The notes: generated by a model not told the origin, from the sequence alone. Counted from the stretch's first letter, positions 52,485 through 61,351 are shown. The stretch is DNA of 64,000 nt from Dyadobacter pollutisoli (GCF_026625565.1 NZ_CP112998.1:7228501-7292500), one strand, 5' to 3'. Numbers and translations: made by a program.

Positions 52485-53942
52485 ATGCAGTTTAACACGA
52501 TCCAATTCATCCTATTCTTTATTGTCGTTACGCTGGCTTATTTCAGTCTGTCCTGGCGTGGCCGCTGGATGCTTTTACTGGCAACCAGTTGCTATTTTTA
52601 CATGGTTTTCAAGCCGGTTTTTATACTGATACTATTCGGGACCATCGTCATCGACTACTACGCGGGTATCTGGATAGCAAAATCGCAAGATGCAAAGCAA
52701 AAAAAGCTACTGCTGATCATCAGTTTGATCTCTAACATTGGTATCCTTGCTTTTTTCAAGTACTACGACTTTTTACAGGATTCTATCAACAATATCCTCG
52801 CTTCCATGGACTTGCGGTTTGGTATTCCGCCATTGACGAGAATTTTGCCAGTGAAAATAGCCGAAATGATAACCGAAGCGGGACATGTTATCCTGCCAAT
52901 CGGACTGTCATTTCACACTTTTCAGGCGATGAGCTACACCATTGAAGTGTACCGTGGTAACCAGGCCGCAGAAAAGCACTTCGGGATTTACGCCCTGTAT
53001 GTGATGTTCTACCCCCAGTTGGTAGCCGGTCCCATCGAGCGGCCTCAGAATATGCTGTACCAGTTTCATTCGTATTTCAAATACGACTTTGAGCAGGTGA
53101 AGCAGGGATTAATGCAAATGGCTTTTGGGCTTTTTAAGAAAATGGTCATCGCCGACAGGTTATCCATGGTTGTGGATTATGCCTACGATCCTGCTTCGGA
53201 GCATAACGGGCTCACATTACTGACGGCGACCGTATTTTATTCCTTCCAGATATACTGCGACTTCTCGGGTTATTCCGACATGGCCATCGGTGCGGCGCGG
53301 GTAATGGGTTTTACGCTGATGGACAACTTTCGTTCGCCATATGAAGCCAAATCCATACCGGAATTTTGGGGAAGATGGCACATTTCGCTTTCCACATGGT
53401 TCAGGGACTATCTGTACATTCCATTAGGAGGAAATCGGAAAGGTGAACTGATGAAATATCGTAATCAGTTGATTGTCTTTATGGTAAGTGGACTGTGGCA
53501 TGGTACCAGTTGGAGCTTTGTGATATGGGGAGGGCTTCATGGCATATACCAGGTACTAGCTTCTATAAGGGAAAAATGGATGAGAAAAGCCAATATCAAT
53601 GTACCCGATAACCTCTTTTTCAGGTCGATTAATGTTTTTTTGACTTTCATGTTAGTGACGCTTGCCTGGGTTTTCTTCCGGAATTCTATTGGCAGATCAG
53701 TTGTTATTTTGAAAGAAATTGCCAATCTGTCCTTTTCAGACAAGATACTTACCCCCCTCAATTCGGTGGAAATGTGGTTTTGCGTTTTCTTGATCGTTTT
53801 CCTGTTGATCAAGGAACATTATTATTTAAAAATCCCTACCCGGAACACGACCGTATTCTTTATCCTGTTCCCTATCATTGCCTTTCTGACTTATTTTCTG
53901 GGTGTGCTCACTGAAAATCAATTCATATACTTCCAGTTTTAA
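52485..53942 (+). CDS. MBOAT family O-acyltransferase (AlgI/DltB-like)
   Basis: A 485-residue membrane-bound O-acyltransferase with about 11 TM helices. Diagnostic motifs are GLSFHTFQAMSYTIEVYRG, YPQLVAGPIERP, FSGYSDMAIGAARVMGF, and the active-site His in FMVSGLWHGTSWSFVIWGG. Members such as AlgI and DltB acylate exopolysaccharides or teichoic acids. No AlgJ/DltD partner is next to it. It is the last gene of the glycan cluster, so it probably acetylates the same glycan. Confidence 0.9.
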   Translation: MQFNTIQFILFFIVVTLAYFSLSWRGRWMLLLATSCYFYMVFKPVFILILFGTIVIDYYAGIWIAKSQDAKQKKLLLIISLISNIGILAFFKYYDFLQDSINNILASMDLRFGIPPLTRILPVKIAEMITEAGHVILPIGLSFHTFQAMSYTIEVYRGNQAAEKHFGIYALYVMFYPQLVAGPIERPQNMLYQFHSYFKYDFEQVKQGLMQMAFGLFKKMVIADRLSMVVDYAYDPASEHNGLTLLTATVFYSFQIYCDFSGYSDMAIGAARVMGFTLMDNFRSPYEAKSIPEFWGRWHISLSTWFRDYLYIPLGGNRKGELMKYRNQLIVFMVSGLWHGTSWSFVIWGGLHGIYQVLASIREKWMRKANINVPDNLFFRSINVFLTFMLVTLAWVFFRNSIGRSVVILKEIANLSFSDKILTPLNSVEMWFCVFLIVFLLIKEHYYLKIPTRNTTVFFILFPIIAFLTYFLGVLTENQFIYFQF

Positions 53943-54041
53943 AAGCAGGGATAAATAGGCAAACATTTGCTCTTAAATATTTGTTACCCATGTTCAAAGG
54001 GCAATTCCAGCCCTTCTATACAGATTAAAGTTTTCAATAAA

Positions 54042-54422
54042 ATGTACGAAGTAACGTCTGACAACCGGTTAAAAAGTTTGATAGTGGTAGGTGACCGGGT
54101 ATTGATCCGCCCCAAAAGTCCGAGCGACAGAACCAATAGCGGTTTATACCTTCCTCCCACCGTTACCGAGAGGGAACAAGTGCAAAGCGGCTATGTGATC
54201 AAGGTGGGGCCGGGCTATCCCATTCCCGTTGCGGCGGAAGATGAGCCTTGGAAAGAGACCGAAGAAAAAGTGAAATATATGCCTTTGCAGTCCAAGGAAG
54301 GTGATCTTGCGATTTATCTGCAACGCAACGCCATCGATCTGGAATATGACGGGCAGAAGTATGTGATCGTTCCGCAATCCTCGATTCTCATGCTGGAACG
54401 CTCAGAGGATTTGTTCGACTGA
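54042..54422 (+). CDS. GroES-like co-chaperonin family protein
   Basis: A 126-residue Cpn10-fold protein: LIVVGDRVLIRPKSPSDRTN, SGLYLPPTVTEREQVQSGYV, GDLAIYLQRNAIDLEYDGQK and a C-terminal IVPQSSILMLE. The IVVGDRVLIRP/GLYLPP layout is that of GroES, but it is longer, carries an insertion (EDEPWKETEEKVKYMPLQ) and has no GroEL beside it. It is probably an accessory GroES-like protein and not the main groES. The ATG at 54042 is chosen because the upstream 25 codons are not family-like. Confidence 0.85.
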   Translation: MYEVTSDNRLKSLIVVGDRVLIRPKSPSDRTNSGLYLPPTVTEREQVQSGYVIKVGPGYPIPVAAEDEPWKETEEKVKYMPLQSKEGDLAIYLQRNAIDLEYDGQKYVIVPQSSILMLERSEDLFD

Positions 54423-54523
54423 TCTGAAATCCTGTAATCATTTGCAGCAAAGCATTCGGTTCTGTTTTAATGTCAGCGCATCAGAAAAGTGTGACCTGCG
54501 TGGTCATCGGTAGCAAAGTAGCG

Positions 54524-54531
54524 TATCTTTG
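54524..54531 (+). promoter_or_regulatory. -7 promoter box at the helicase start
   Basis: TATCTTTG fits TAnnTTTG. It ends only three bases before the ATG at 54535, so a transcript starting here would have almost no leader. Confidence 0.4.
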
Positions 54532-54534
54532 GGC

Positions 54535-55854
54535 ATGATAAATCCCGAAAATCGTTCCGTTAATCTTGATGGGCTAGGCGTTGCTGAACTGAATGCAATG
54601 CAAAATGAAGCAAATGACGCCATTCTGCAAAACAATGAAGTAGTACTCCTATCTCCCACAGGCTCAGGGAAAACACTGGCCTTCCTGCTTCCTATTGCAG
54701 GTATTTTGAAACCAGACGTGCAACAGGTGCAATGCCTGATCGTGGTCCCTACCCGGGAACTAGCCCTTCAGATCGAGCAGGTTTGGCGAAAAATGTCAAC
54801 TGGTTTGAAGGTAACCTGCTGTTATGGCGGGCACGACATGCCCACAGAAATTCGCAGTATGGTAGAGCCCCCCGCATTGATTATTGGAACCCCGGGACGT
54901 ATTCTGGACCACATTCAACGAAAATCTTTTACGGGAAAGGAAATTTCCACACTGATACTCGACGAATTTGACAAGTCGCTGGAAATGGGTTTTCAGGAGG
55001 AAATGACGGACATTATCCGGAATCTCCGAGGCCTTAAAAAGCGTATTCTTGTATCGGCTACCAATGCTAAAATCCCTTCATTCGCAGGACTGAAAGCACC
55101 GGTAGTTATTGATTATGTCAATGAAAAAAGGGAGAAAAGCGGATTGACGCTGGTTCAGGTATTATCGGACAAAAAAGATAAAATTCCCGCACTTGTCAAA
55201 TTACTGGGCGTTTTGGGGGCAGAAGCCACTCTAATATTCTGTAATCAAAGAGATTCCGTTGAGCAAATCAGTGCAATATTGAAAGAGGAAGGCATTGATT
55301 GCGCATTTTTTCATGGCAAGCTGGAACAGGAAGATCGCGAAAGAACATTACTCCGCTTCCGCAATGGATCGGTGCGGTACCTGGCTGCGACGGACCTTGC
55401 CGCGCGTGGGCTGGATATTCCCGACGTAAGGCACGTGATCCATTTTGAACTACCGATGAAAGCGGACGAATTCACACATCGCAATGGCCGCACAGCCCGT
55501 ATGATGGCCGAAGGTACCGCGTACATTCTCACCCACCAGGACGAGCAATTACCGGATTACATTCCGGCCAGACTCAAAACCCTTGATCTCCCGGCAAAAT
55601 CGCCGGTACCACCAGTTTCCGAGTGGCTAACCGTGTACATCAGCGGAGGTAAGAAGAACAAGCTTAACAAAATGGACATTGTAGGCTTTCTGATTCAAAA
55701 AGGGCAGCTTGAAAAACAGGACCTGGGGCTTATTGAGGTGAAAGACAACATTTCTTTTGCCGCTGTGAAACGAAATAAAGTGAAAGGAATGCTCAGCCTC
55801 ATTGCAACAGAAAAGATGAAAGGAAAGAAATATAAAATAGAAATTGCCAGATAG
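54535..55854 (+). CDS. DEAD-box RNA helicase with DbpA-like C-terminus
   Basis: A 439-residue helicase. RecA1: SPTGSGKT (motif I), PTRELALQ (Ia), TPGR (Ib), DEFD in place of DEAD (motif II), SAT (III). RecA2: AATDLAARGLDIPDV (V) and HRNGRTARM (VI, usually HRxGRTGR). About residues 365-439 form a DbpA-type RNA-binding domain, with ISGGKKNKLNKMDIVGFL and FAAVKRNKVKGMLS. DbpA helps large ribosomal subunit assembly by binding 23S rRNA hairpin 92. The ATG at 54535 is used, not a TTG two codons earlier. Confidence 0.9.
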   Translation: MINPENRSVNLDGLGVAELNAMQNEANDAILQNNEVVLLSPTGSGKTLAFLLPIAGILKPDVQQVQCLIVVPTRELALQIEQVWRKMSTGLKVTCCYGGHDMPTEIRSMVEPPALIIGTPGRILDHIQRKSFTGKEISTLILDEFDKSLEMGFQEEMTDIIRNLRGLKKRILVSATNAKIPSFAGLKAPVVIDYVNEKREKSGLTLVQVLSDKKDKIPALVKLLGVLGAEATLIFCNQRDSVEQISAILKEEGIDCAFFHGKLEQEDRERTLLRFRNGSVRYLAATDLAARGLDIPDVRHVIHFELPMKADEFTHRNGRTARMMAEGTAYILTHQDEQLPDYIPARLKTLDLPAKSPVPPVSEWLTVYISGGKKNKLNKMDIVGFLIQKGQLEKQDLGLIEVKDNISFAAVKRNKVKGMLSLIATEKMKGKKYKIEIAR

Positions 55855-55868
55855 AATCCAGACCGATC

Positions 55869-56801
55869 ATGAAAAAGGCGATCCTCCAACTCGCATTACT
55901 CTTAATCAATACGACGGCATTCGCCCAGCAGCGAAGCGTTTCCATTACCATCGACGATGTGCCGAATGTGCAGTTGTTTGAGGCAAATGGTTACTCTTCT
56001 ATTTTGCTGAAAAGGCTTGATTCGCTTGCATTGCCTGTTGCAATATTCATTAATGAAGGCAATCTCAAACAGACCAAATCTTTCGATAAGAACAAGGAGC
56101 TGCTAAAAAGCTGGGTTTTGAATGATCATATCACGGTGGGCAATCACAGTTACTCACATCCCAATTATGGTGATATCGGTTTTGATGCATTCAAAGAAAA
56201 TGTTGTGAAAGGAGAGACGCTGACTCGTGAAATTCTCAAAGGATCGGGTAAAAGGCTCGAATATTTCAGATTTCCGTTCAATGGAATGGGGAAGGATAGT
56301 GCGGCGCAAGCCAGTATGAAGCAATTTTTGAACAGCAAAAATTACATTGTTACGCCATTCACAGTCGAGAGTGAGGATTGGCTATACACTCAACTGTACG
56401 AGAAAGCTCTCAGGGAAAAGGATTATAAATCTGCCAAAACCATTGGCGAAAAGTACGTACAGTTTTCACTGGCGCTTTTTGACCATTTTGACAATCTTTC
56501 AGTCGCGCTCTACGGGAAGCCGGTGAAACAAATTTATTTGTGCCACGATAACCGCTTGAATGCCGACTACTTGCCTGTGTTGATCAGCCAGTTGCAGAAA
56601 AAGGGTTACAAAATGATCAGTTTAAAAGAAGCAATGCTTGATCCGGTTTATCAATCGAAAGATTACTATTACGGCAATGGTGGGTTTTCGTGGATTTACC
56701 GCTGGATGAAAGATGTAGACAAACGCCGGGCTGCGATGCGCGCCGAGCCTACGAATGCAGACATTCAGAAAGCTTACGAAGAAATGAGCAAGGCAAAATA
56801 A
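55869..56801 (+). CDS. Polysaccharide deacetylase family protein (CE4), exported
   Basis: A 310-residue secreted enzyme of the NodB/CE4 fold. The signal peptide is about residues 1-19. Catalytic Asp29 and metal Asp30 lie in ITIDDVPN, and metal-binding His93 and His97 in VGNHSYSHPN. RFPFNGMG is the motif 3 region, and IYLCHDN near the end carries the last conserved His. Substrates may be peptidoglycan, chitin-like glycans or an exopolysaccharide. It follows the helicase gene by 14 bases. Confidence 0.88.
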   Translation: MKKAILQLALLLINTTAFAQQRSVSITIDDVPNVQLFEANGYSSILLKRLDSLALPVAIFINEGNLKQTKSFDKNKELLKSWVLNDHITVGNHSYSHPNYGDIGFDAFKENVVKGETLTREILKGSGKRLEYFRFPFNGMGKDSAAQASMKQFLNSKNYIVTPFTVESEDWLYTQLYEKALREKDYKSAKTIGEKYVQFSLALFDHFDNLSVALYGKPVKQIYLCHDNRLNADYLPVLISQLQKKGYKMISLKEAMLDPVYQSKDYYYGNGGFSWIYRWMKDVDKRRAAMRAEPTNADIQKAYEEMSKAK

Positions 56802-56813
56802 AAGTATGGGCAT

Positions 56814-56841
56814 AAAAAAAGCATGCAGTACAGCATGCTTT
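56814..56841 (-). terminator. Terminator of the cold-shock gene
   Basis: A perfect 9-bp stem (AAAGCATGC with GCATGCTTT) and a 6-base loop. On the minus strand it is followed by a run of T residues, as expected for the end of the cold-shock gene at 56866. On the plus strand a shorter T run could also stop the deacetylase transcript. Confidence 0.8.
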
Positions 56842-56865
56842 CGAAATGTCTTATTATGCCTAAAC

Positions 56866-57057
56866 TTAGATAACGCGAACGTTAACTGCGTTCAGACCTT
56901 TTTTTCCATTTTCTACGTCGTAAGACACTTTGTCATTTTCACGGATATCGTCTTGAAGACCTGAAACGTGAACGAAAATGTCCTTCTCACCAGTTGATGG
57001 TTGGATGAATCCAAATCCTTTGGAATCATTGAAAAACTTTACTGTACCTTCTGCCAT
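56866..57057 (-). CDS. cspA: Cold-shock domain protein
   Basis: A 63-residue single cold-shock domain that binds single-stranded RNA and DNA and keeps mRNA unfolded. It begins MAEGTVKFFNDSKGFGFIQP (RNP1 KGFGFI) and carries RNP2 as DIFVHVSGL. Length is typical. It has its own promoter (TACATTTG box with a TTG -33 box at 19-base spacing) and its own terminator. No long cold-shock leader is seen. Confidence 0.95.
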   Translation of the reverse strand: MAEGTVKFFNDSKGFGFIQPSTGEKDIFVHVSGLQDDIRENDKVSYDVENGKKGLNAVNVRVI

Positions 57058-57085
57058 TAGTATTGATCTTATATTTTTTAAAAAC

Positions 57086-57115
57086 CAAATGTATATAGAA
57101 AAAAAATAGAAACAA
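57086..57115 (-). promoter_or_regulatory. Promoter of the cold-shock gene
   Basis: The minus strand reads TTG (57113-57115), 19 bases, then TACATTTG (57086-57093), close to the Bacteroidota consensus TTTG-N19-21-TAnnTTTG. The leader is about 20-25 bases long. Confidence 0.6.
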
Positions 57116-57171
57116 GATTAAAATTTAAAATCGCTTAGAATTATTCTAGTTAATTAATTAAACTTTGTGGC

Positions 57172-58152
57172 ATGCCCTTGATTGAAACCGCATCGACTAT
57201 TTCCCCTTACTGGCTCCCAAACGGGCATTTTCAGAGTATTTACCCGGCACTTTTCCGAAAAGTAAATGGGGTAAAATATAATAGAGAAAGAATTGTAACT
57301 CCTGATGAAGATTTCCTGGACCTGGACTGGTCTTACGGAAATGACGCGGGATCAGGACGTTTGGTTATTCTTTCTCACGGTCTGGAAGGTAACAGTACGC
57401 GGCAGTATATGCTAGGAATGGTGAAGGTTTTGAACCAGCACGGATTTGATTGTCTTGCCTGGAACTTCCGTGGCTGCGGCGGCGAAATGAACAAGACTGC
57501 CCGTTTTTATCATAGCGGAGCGACCGAAGATCTTGATCTGGTCGTGAAGCATGCTTTTGAAAAGAATAAATACAGCAGTATTCATCTGCTTGGTTTTAGT
57601 TTGGGAGGTAACCTCACACTTAAATATTTGGGCGAGTCGGGTGCTCGCATTAATGCGTGCATCAAGAGTGCGCTGGTGTTCAGCGTCCCGATGGACCTCA
57701 AAGCTTGCAGCCTGGCTATCATTCAACCTGAAAATCGGGTTTATATGCATCGGTTTTTAAGATCTCTGAGACCGAAAGTGAATGAGAAAGCAGTACATTT
57801 TCCTGAGCGTATCAATATAGCAGACCAAAAGCATGTGCGTACGCTCTACGACTTTGACCACATTTTTACGGCTCCGCTGCATGGGTTCAACAGTGCGGAC
57901 CACTACTACGAGCAATGCAGCTCCCAATTCTTCATCAAGGACATTGCAATTCCAACAATGGTCATTAATGCTAAAAATGATCCGATCGTACCTTACCAAA
58001 GTTTGCCATTAACGGAATTGAAGGCCCATTCGAATGTTCATCTGCTTGCTACCAATGACGGTGGACATTGTGGTTTCAGGCCGGCTGAGGTCGCCGATGG
58101 CTGTTATTGGTCGGAAAAACGGGCTGTGGAGTTTTTAGTCAGGGAAACTTAA
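57172..58152 (+). CDS. YheT family alpha/beta hydrolase
   Basis: A 326-residue cytoplasmic alpha/beta hydrolase. The nucleophile elbow is GFSLGGNLTLKYLG, the late catalytic His is in NDGGHCGFRP, and an acidic residue stands in VINAKNDPIVPY. The N-terminal YWLPNGHFQSIYPALFRK and LVILSHGLEGNSTRQYMLGM are typical of the YheT subgroup, whose substrate is not known (esters or thioesters). It is a single gene divergent from the cold-shock gene. Confidence 0.88.
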   Translation: MPLIETASTISPYWLPNGHFQSIYPALFRKVNGVKYNRERIVTPDEDFLDLDWSYGNDAGSGRLVILSHGLEGNSTRQYMLGMVKVLNQHGFDCLAWNFRGCGGEMNKTARFYHSGATEDLDLVVKHAFEKNKYSSIHLLGFSLGGNLTLKYLGESGARINACIKSALVFSVPMDLKACSLAIIQPENRVYMHRFLRSLRPKVNEKAVHFPERINIADQKHVRTLYDFDHIFTAPLHGFNSADHYYEQCSSQFFIKDIAIPTMVINAKNDPIVPYQSLPLTELKAHSNVHLLATNDGGHCGFRPAEVADGCYWSEKRAVEFLVRET

Positions 58153-58183
58153 ACCGCAATAAAACTCATCCAAAGAATATTTT

Positions 58184-58201
58184 GTTAGCGTCATAGCTAA
58201 C
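58184..58201. promoter_or_regulatory. Palindrome GTTAGC-N6-GCTAAC in the serBA promoter
   Basis: A perfect inverted repeat of 6+6 bases with a 6-base spacer, 7 bases upstream of the TAATTTTG box. It covers the place where the -33 box and spacer should be, a usual place for a repressor. No known regulator of serine synthesis could be named from this sequence. Confidence 0.55.
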
Positions 58202-58208
58202 GGATTCG

Positions 58209-58216
58209 TAATTTTG
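58209..58216 (+). promoter_or_regulatory. -7 promoter box for the serBA fusion gene
   Basis: TAATTTTG fits TAnnTTTG. It lies 79 bases before the ATG at 58296. A TTTG at 58181-58184 is upstream but with a 24-base spacer, somewhat longer than usual. Confidence 0.5.
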
Positions 58217-58295
58217 CACCGTAATTGAAGAAACACCGGACCCTTAGAGATATAAATTACGTCAACTCGATTATTATTAAGTTATTTCCCGCTTC

Positions 58296-60203
58296 ATGTC
58301 CACATTAACTCTCAATCCACCACCGTACATTATCATTGATTTCGACAGCACTTTTACGAAAGTAGAAGGATTGGACGAACTCGCTGCGATTGCCTTGAAA
58401 GGTCATCCGGAAAAAGATCTGATCGTTCAAAAGATATCGGACCTTACCAACAAGGGAATGAATGGCGAAATGTCATTTGCGGATGGGCTGCGTCAGCGAA
58501 TTGCTTTGCTGAAAGCAAACCGTTCCCATATCGACGACCTGGTTTCTTTTCTGAGGACCAAGATTTCGGATTCTTTTCAGCGAAACAAACAGTTTTTGAC
58601 TGAAAATGCAGACCAGATATTTATTGTTTCGAGCGGTTTTAAAGAGTTTATTGTACCGATAGCGACGGAAATGGGCGTTCGTGAAGATCACGTGTATGCC
58701 AACGAATTCGTTTTTGACGAGGAAGGTAACATTATTGGCGTCGACGAAGAAAACCAGCTTTCAACAGACGGCGGAAAGATCAAGATCCTTTCTACGCTCA
58801 ATCTTGCGGGTGAAGTTTATGCGATCGGAGATGGTTATACGGATTATGAATTGAAAGCTTCGGGGCTGGCAAATCGTTTTTATGCCTTCACTGAAAATAT
58901 AGAGCGGCCGCGCGTGATGGCGGTTGCAGACCATATTGCGACATCTTTTGACGACTTCTTGTACGATAACAAATTGAGCAGAAGCCAATCTTATCCAAAA
59001 AGCCGCATCAAAGTTTTGTTGCTGGAAAATGTACACCCAGCAGCGCTGCGCGCCTTTGAAGAACAAGGCTTTAATGTAGAGTTTGTAAAAGGTGCATTAG
59101 ATGAAGATGAGCTTTGCGAAAGAATTAAGGACGTTTCCATTATAGGTATCCGTTCCAAAACGAATATTACAAAACGTGTTCTTGAAAATGCCAATCGTTT
59201 GATGGCTATCGGGGCATTTTGTATTGGTACCAATCAAATTGATCTTGACGAAGCTGCCAAGCGTGGTATCGCAGTTTTTAATGCGCCGTACAGTAATACC
59301 CGTTCCGTTGTAGAGCTTGCGGTCGGTGAGATGATACTCCTGATCCGTAATATCGTAGGTAAGAGCAACCAGCTCCATCAGGGAATCTGGGACAAATCAG
59401 CCAATGGTAGTTTTGAGGTTCGGGGTAAAAAACTGGGAATGGTGGGTTACGGTAGTATCGGTACCCAGCTTTCTGTGGTGGCAGAGGCGCTGGGAATGGA
59501 GGTTTATTTTTATGATGCGGTAGAGAAATTGTCAATCGGCAATGCCAGAAAAGTAAATTCTTTGGAAGAATTGCTGGGACTTGCGGACGTGATCAGTATG
59601 CACGTGGATGGCCGGAAAGAAAATACCAACCTGATCGGAAAGCGCGAGTTTGACCTCATGAAGGACGGCGTAATATTCCTGAACCTGTCACGCGGGCACG
59701 TGGTGGACATTCAGGCATTGGCTGAGGCTGTGAAGAGCGGAAAAGTGGCTGGTGCTGGTGTGGACGTATTCCCGAAAGAGCCTAAAACCAATGATGAGTT
59801 GTTTGAAAGCGAATTGCTGGGCTTACCGAACGTAATACTGACGCCGCACATTGGCGGAAGTACAGAAGAAGCTCAGGAAAATATCGGGCATTTTGTTCCT
59901 TCCAAATTGCTGGAATTTATGAACAACGGAAGTTCTTATGGAAGCGTGAATTTCCCGGAAGTTCAGTTGCCTAAACTGAAAGATTCTCATCGCTTGCTGC
60001 ATATCCACGCCAATGTGCCGGGTGTGCTTGCGAAGTTGAACCACATTTTTGGCAAGAATAACATTAACATTACAGGCCAGTATCTCAAAACCAATGAGCA
60101 TATTGGTTATGTAATCGTGGATATTGCAAAAGATTACACTGAGGAATTTATTCAGGAAGTGAAAGAACTGGAAGGAACCATCCGGTTCAGAATGCTTTAC
60201 TAG
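58296..60203 (+). CDS. Bifunctional phosphoserine phosphatase / D-3-phosphoglycerate dehydrogenase fusion
   Basis: A 635-residue fusion of two serine-synthesis enzymes. Residues 1-225 form a HAD phosphatase of the SerB type with Asp15 and Asp17 in IIDFDSTFTKVEGLDELA and the motif AIGDGYTDYEL. Residues about 237-548 form D-3-phosphoglycerate dehydrogenase: RSKTNITKRVLE (catalytic Arg), NAD motif GKKLGMVGYGSIGTQL, DVFPKEP (Glu) and TPHIGGSTEEAQ (His). An ACT domain (about 563-635, HIHANVPGVLAKLNHIF) ends it and suggests feedback by serine. With serC downstream, the whole pathway is encoded in two genes. Confidence 0.92.
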   Translation: MSTLTLNPPPYIIIDFDSTFTKVEGLDELAAIALKGHPEKDLIVQKISDLTNKGMNGEMSFADGLRQRIALLKANRSHIDDLVSFLRTKISDSFQRNKQFLTENADQIFIVSSGFKEFIVPIATEMGVREDHVYANEFVFDEEGNIIGVDEENQLSTDGGKIKILSTLNLAGEVYAIGDGYTDYELKASGLANRFYAFTENIERPRVMAVADHIATSFDDFLYDNKLSRSQSYPKSRIKVLLLENVHPAALRAFEEQGFNVEFVKGALDEDELCERIKDVSIIGIRSKTNITKRVLENANRLMAIGAFCIGTNQIDLDEAAKRGIAVFNAPYSNTRSVVELAVGEMILLIRNIVGKSNQLHQGIWDKSANGSFEVRGKKLGMVGYGSIGTQLSVVAEALGMEVYFYDAVEKLSIGNARKVNSLEELLGLADVISMHVDGRKENTNLIGKREFDLMKDGVIFLNLSRGHVVDIQALAEAVKSGKVAGAGVDVFPKEPKTNDELFESELLGLPNVILTPHIGGSTEEAQENIGHFVPSKLLEFMNNGSSYGSVNFPEVQLPKLKDSHRLLHIHANVPGVLAKLNHIFGKNNINITGQYLKTNEHIGYVIVDIAKDYTEEFIQEVKELEGTIRFRMLY

Positions 60204-60217
60204 GCTTTGTTGAAATC

Positions 60218-60249
60218 AAAAAGTGAACTGTAACAGGTTCACTTTTTTT
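60218..60249 (+). terminator. Terminator between the serBA fusion and serC
   Basis: An 11-bp stem (AAAAAGTGAAC with GTTCACTTTTT) and an 8-base loop, followed by a T run. It lies 14 bases after the fusion gene and 29 before serC. It may split the pathway into two transcripts or act as a partial stop. Confidence 0.75.
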
Positions 60250-60277
60250 ATCGTCCATAATTCGCCCACCGATCATC

Positions 60278-61351
60278 ATGTCATTCACTTTTTTTACACC
60301 AGGCCCCGCCCAGCTCTATCCTACATTTGAAAAACACTTACAAACGTTCGTAAGCGAGCAGCTGGGATCGATCTCGCACCGAAGCCAGCAGTACCGCGAC
60401 TTGCATAAATTTACCGTGGATCAACTGCGGACGTTACTAAATGTTCCGGATTCCCATGCTATATTGTTTTTGGGCTCCGCTTCGGAAGCCTGGGAGCGGA
60501 TCTTGTTTAGCTGCGTGGAGCTGGAAAGTTTTCACCTGGTGAATGGATCATTCTCGAAGAAGTTTTACGACTGTTCCAACGCCCTGAACAAATATGCCCA
60601 CCTGTTTGAAAAACCAATGGGCGAAAGTTTTGTGGCTTCGGAAATAGTAGTACCGGAATATGCCGAGCTAATCTGTACGACGCACAACGAAACCAGTTCA
60701 GGCGTGCAAATGCCTGTTGCCGAAATCCATAAACTTAAACAGAGAAACCCGGGCAAGTTTATTGCCGTGGATATGGTATCGTCAGCTCCGTATCCCGAGC
60801 TCGACTATAGCCTGATCGACACGGCATTTTTTTCGGTGCAAAAAGCATTTGGATTACCTGCCGGACTGGGTGTATGGATCGTCAGTGAGAAATGTTTGCA
60901 AAAGGCTGAGTCTATTAGAAATCAATATTCGATTGGCGCACATAATGACTTGCCAACGCTTTGGAAGAATGCATTGAACAACGAAACTCCTGCTACCCCG
61001 AATGTAATGGGGATTTATCTGCTGGGTAAGATTGCCGAGGACTTTAACAAGATCGGGGTGCAAACATTGCGTAAGGAAACGGAGCACAAAGCATCATTGA
61101 TCTATAAATTCATTGAAAAGCAACCCGGTTTTTCCACTTTCGTCAAAGAAAAAGCCAACCGCTCACAAACGGTGGTAGTAACTAACACCGAAATGCCTTC
61201 TGCTGACATTATCAAGCACATCAAGGCAAAAGGAATGGTGGTAGGGAGCGGTTATGGCAAATACAAAGCTACCCAACTGCGCATCGCCAACTTCCCGGCA
61301 ACCTCCGTGGAAGACGTTGAGAAACTGATCCATGAATTGGGAAGTTTGTAG
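60278..61351 (+). CDS. serC: Phosphoserine aminotransferase
   Basis: A 357-residue class V aminotransferase that converts 3-phosphohydroxypyruvate and glutamate to phosphoserine and 2-oxoglutarate. Its opening TFFTPGPAQLYPTFEKHLQ matches SerC. The PLP lysine lies in FFSVQKAFGLPAGLGVWI, and the phosphate-binding CTTHNETSSGVQMP region and AVDMVSSAPYPELDY are conserved. Position after the SerB-SerA fusion supports SerC over other class V members. It ends at a strong terminator. Confidence 0.9.
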   Translation: MSFTFFTPGPAQLYPTFEKHLQTFVSEQLGSISHRSQQYRDLHKFTVDQLRTLLNVPDSHAILFLGSASEAWERILFSCVELESFHLVNGSFSKKFYDCSNALNKYAHLFEKPMGESFVASEIVVPEYAELICTTHNETSSGVQMPVAEIHKLKQRNPGKFIAVDMVSSAPYPELDYSLIDTAFFSVQKAFGLPAGLGVWIVSEKCLQKAESIRNQYSIGAHNDLPTLWKNALNNETPATPNVMGIYLLGKIAEDFNKIGVQTLRKETEHKASLIYKFIEKQPGFSTFVKEKANRSQTVVVTNTEMPSADIIKHIKAKGMVVGSGYGKYKATQLRIANFPATSVEDVEKLIHELGSL

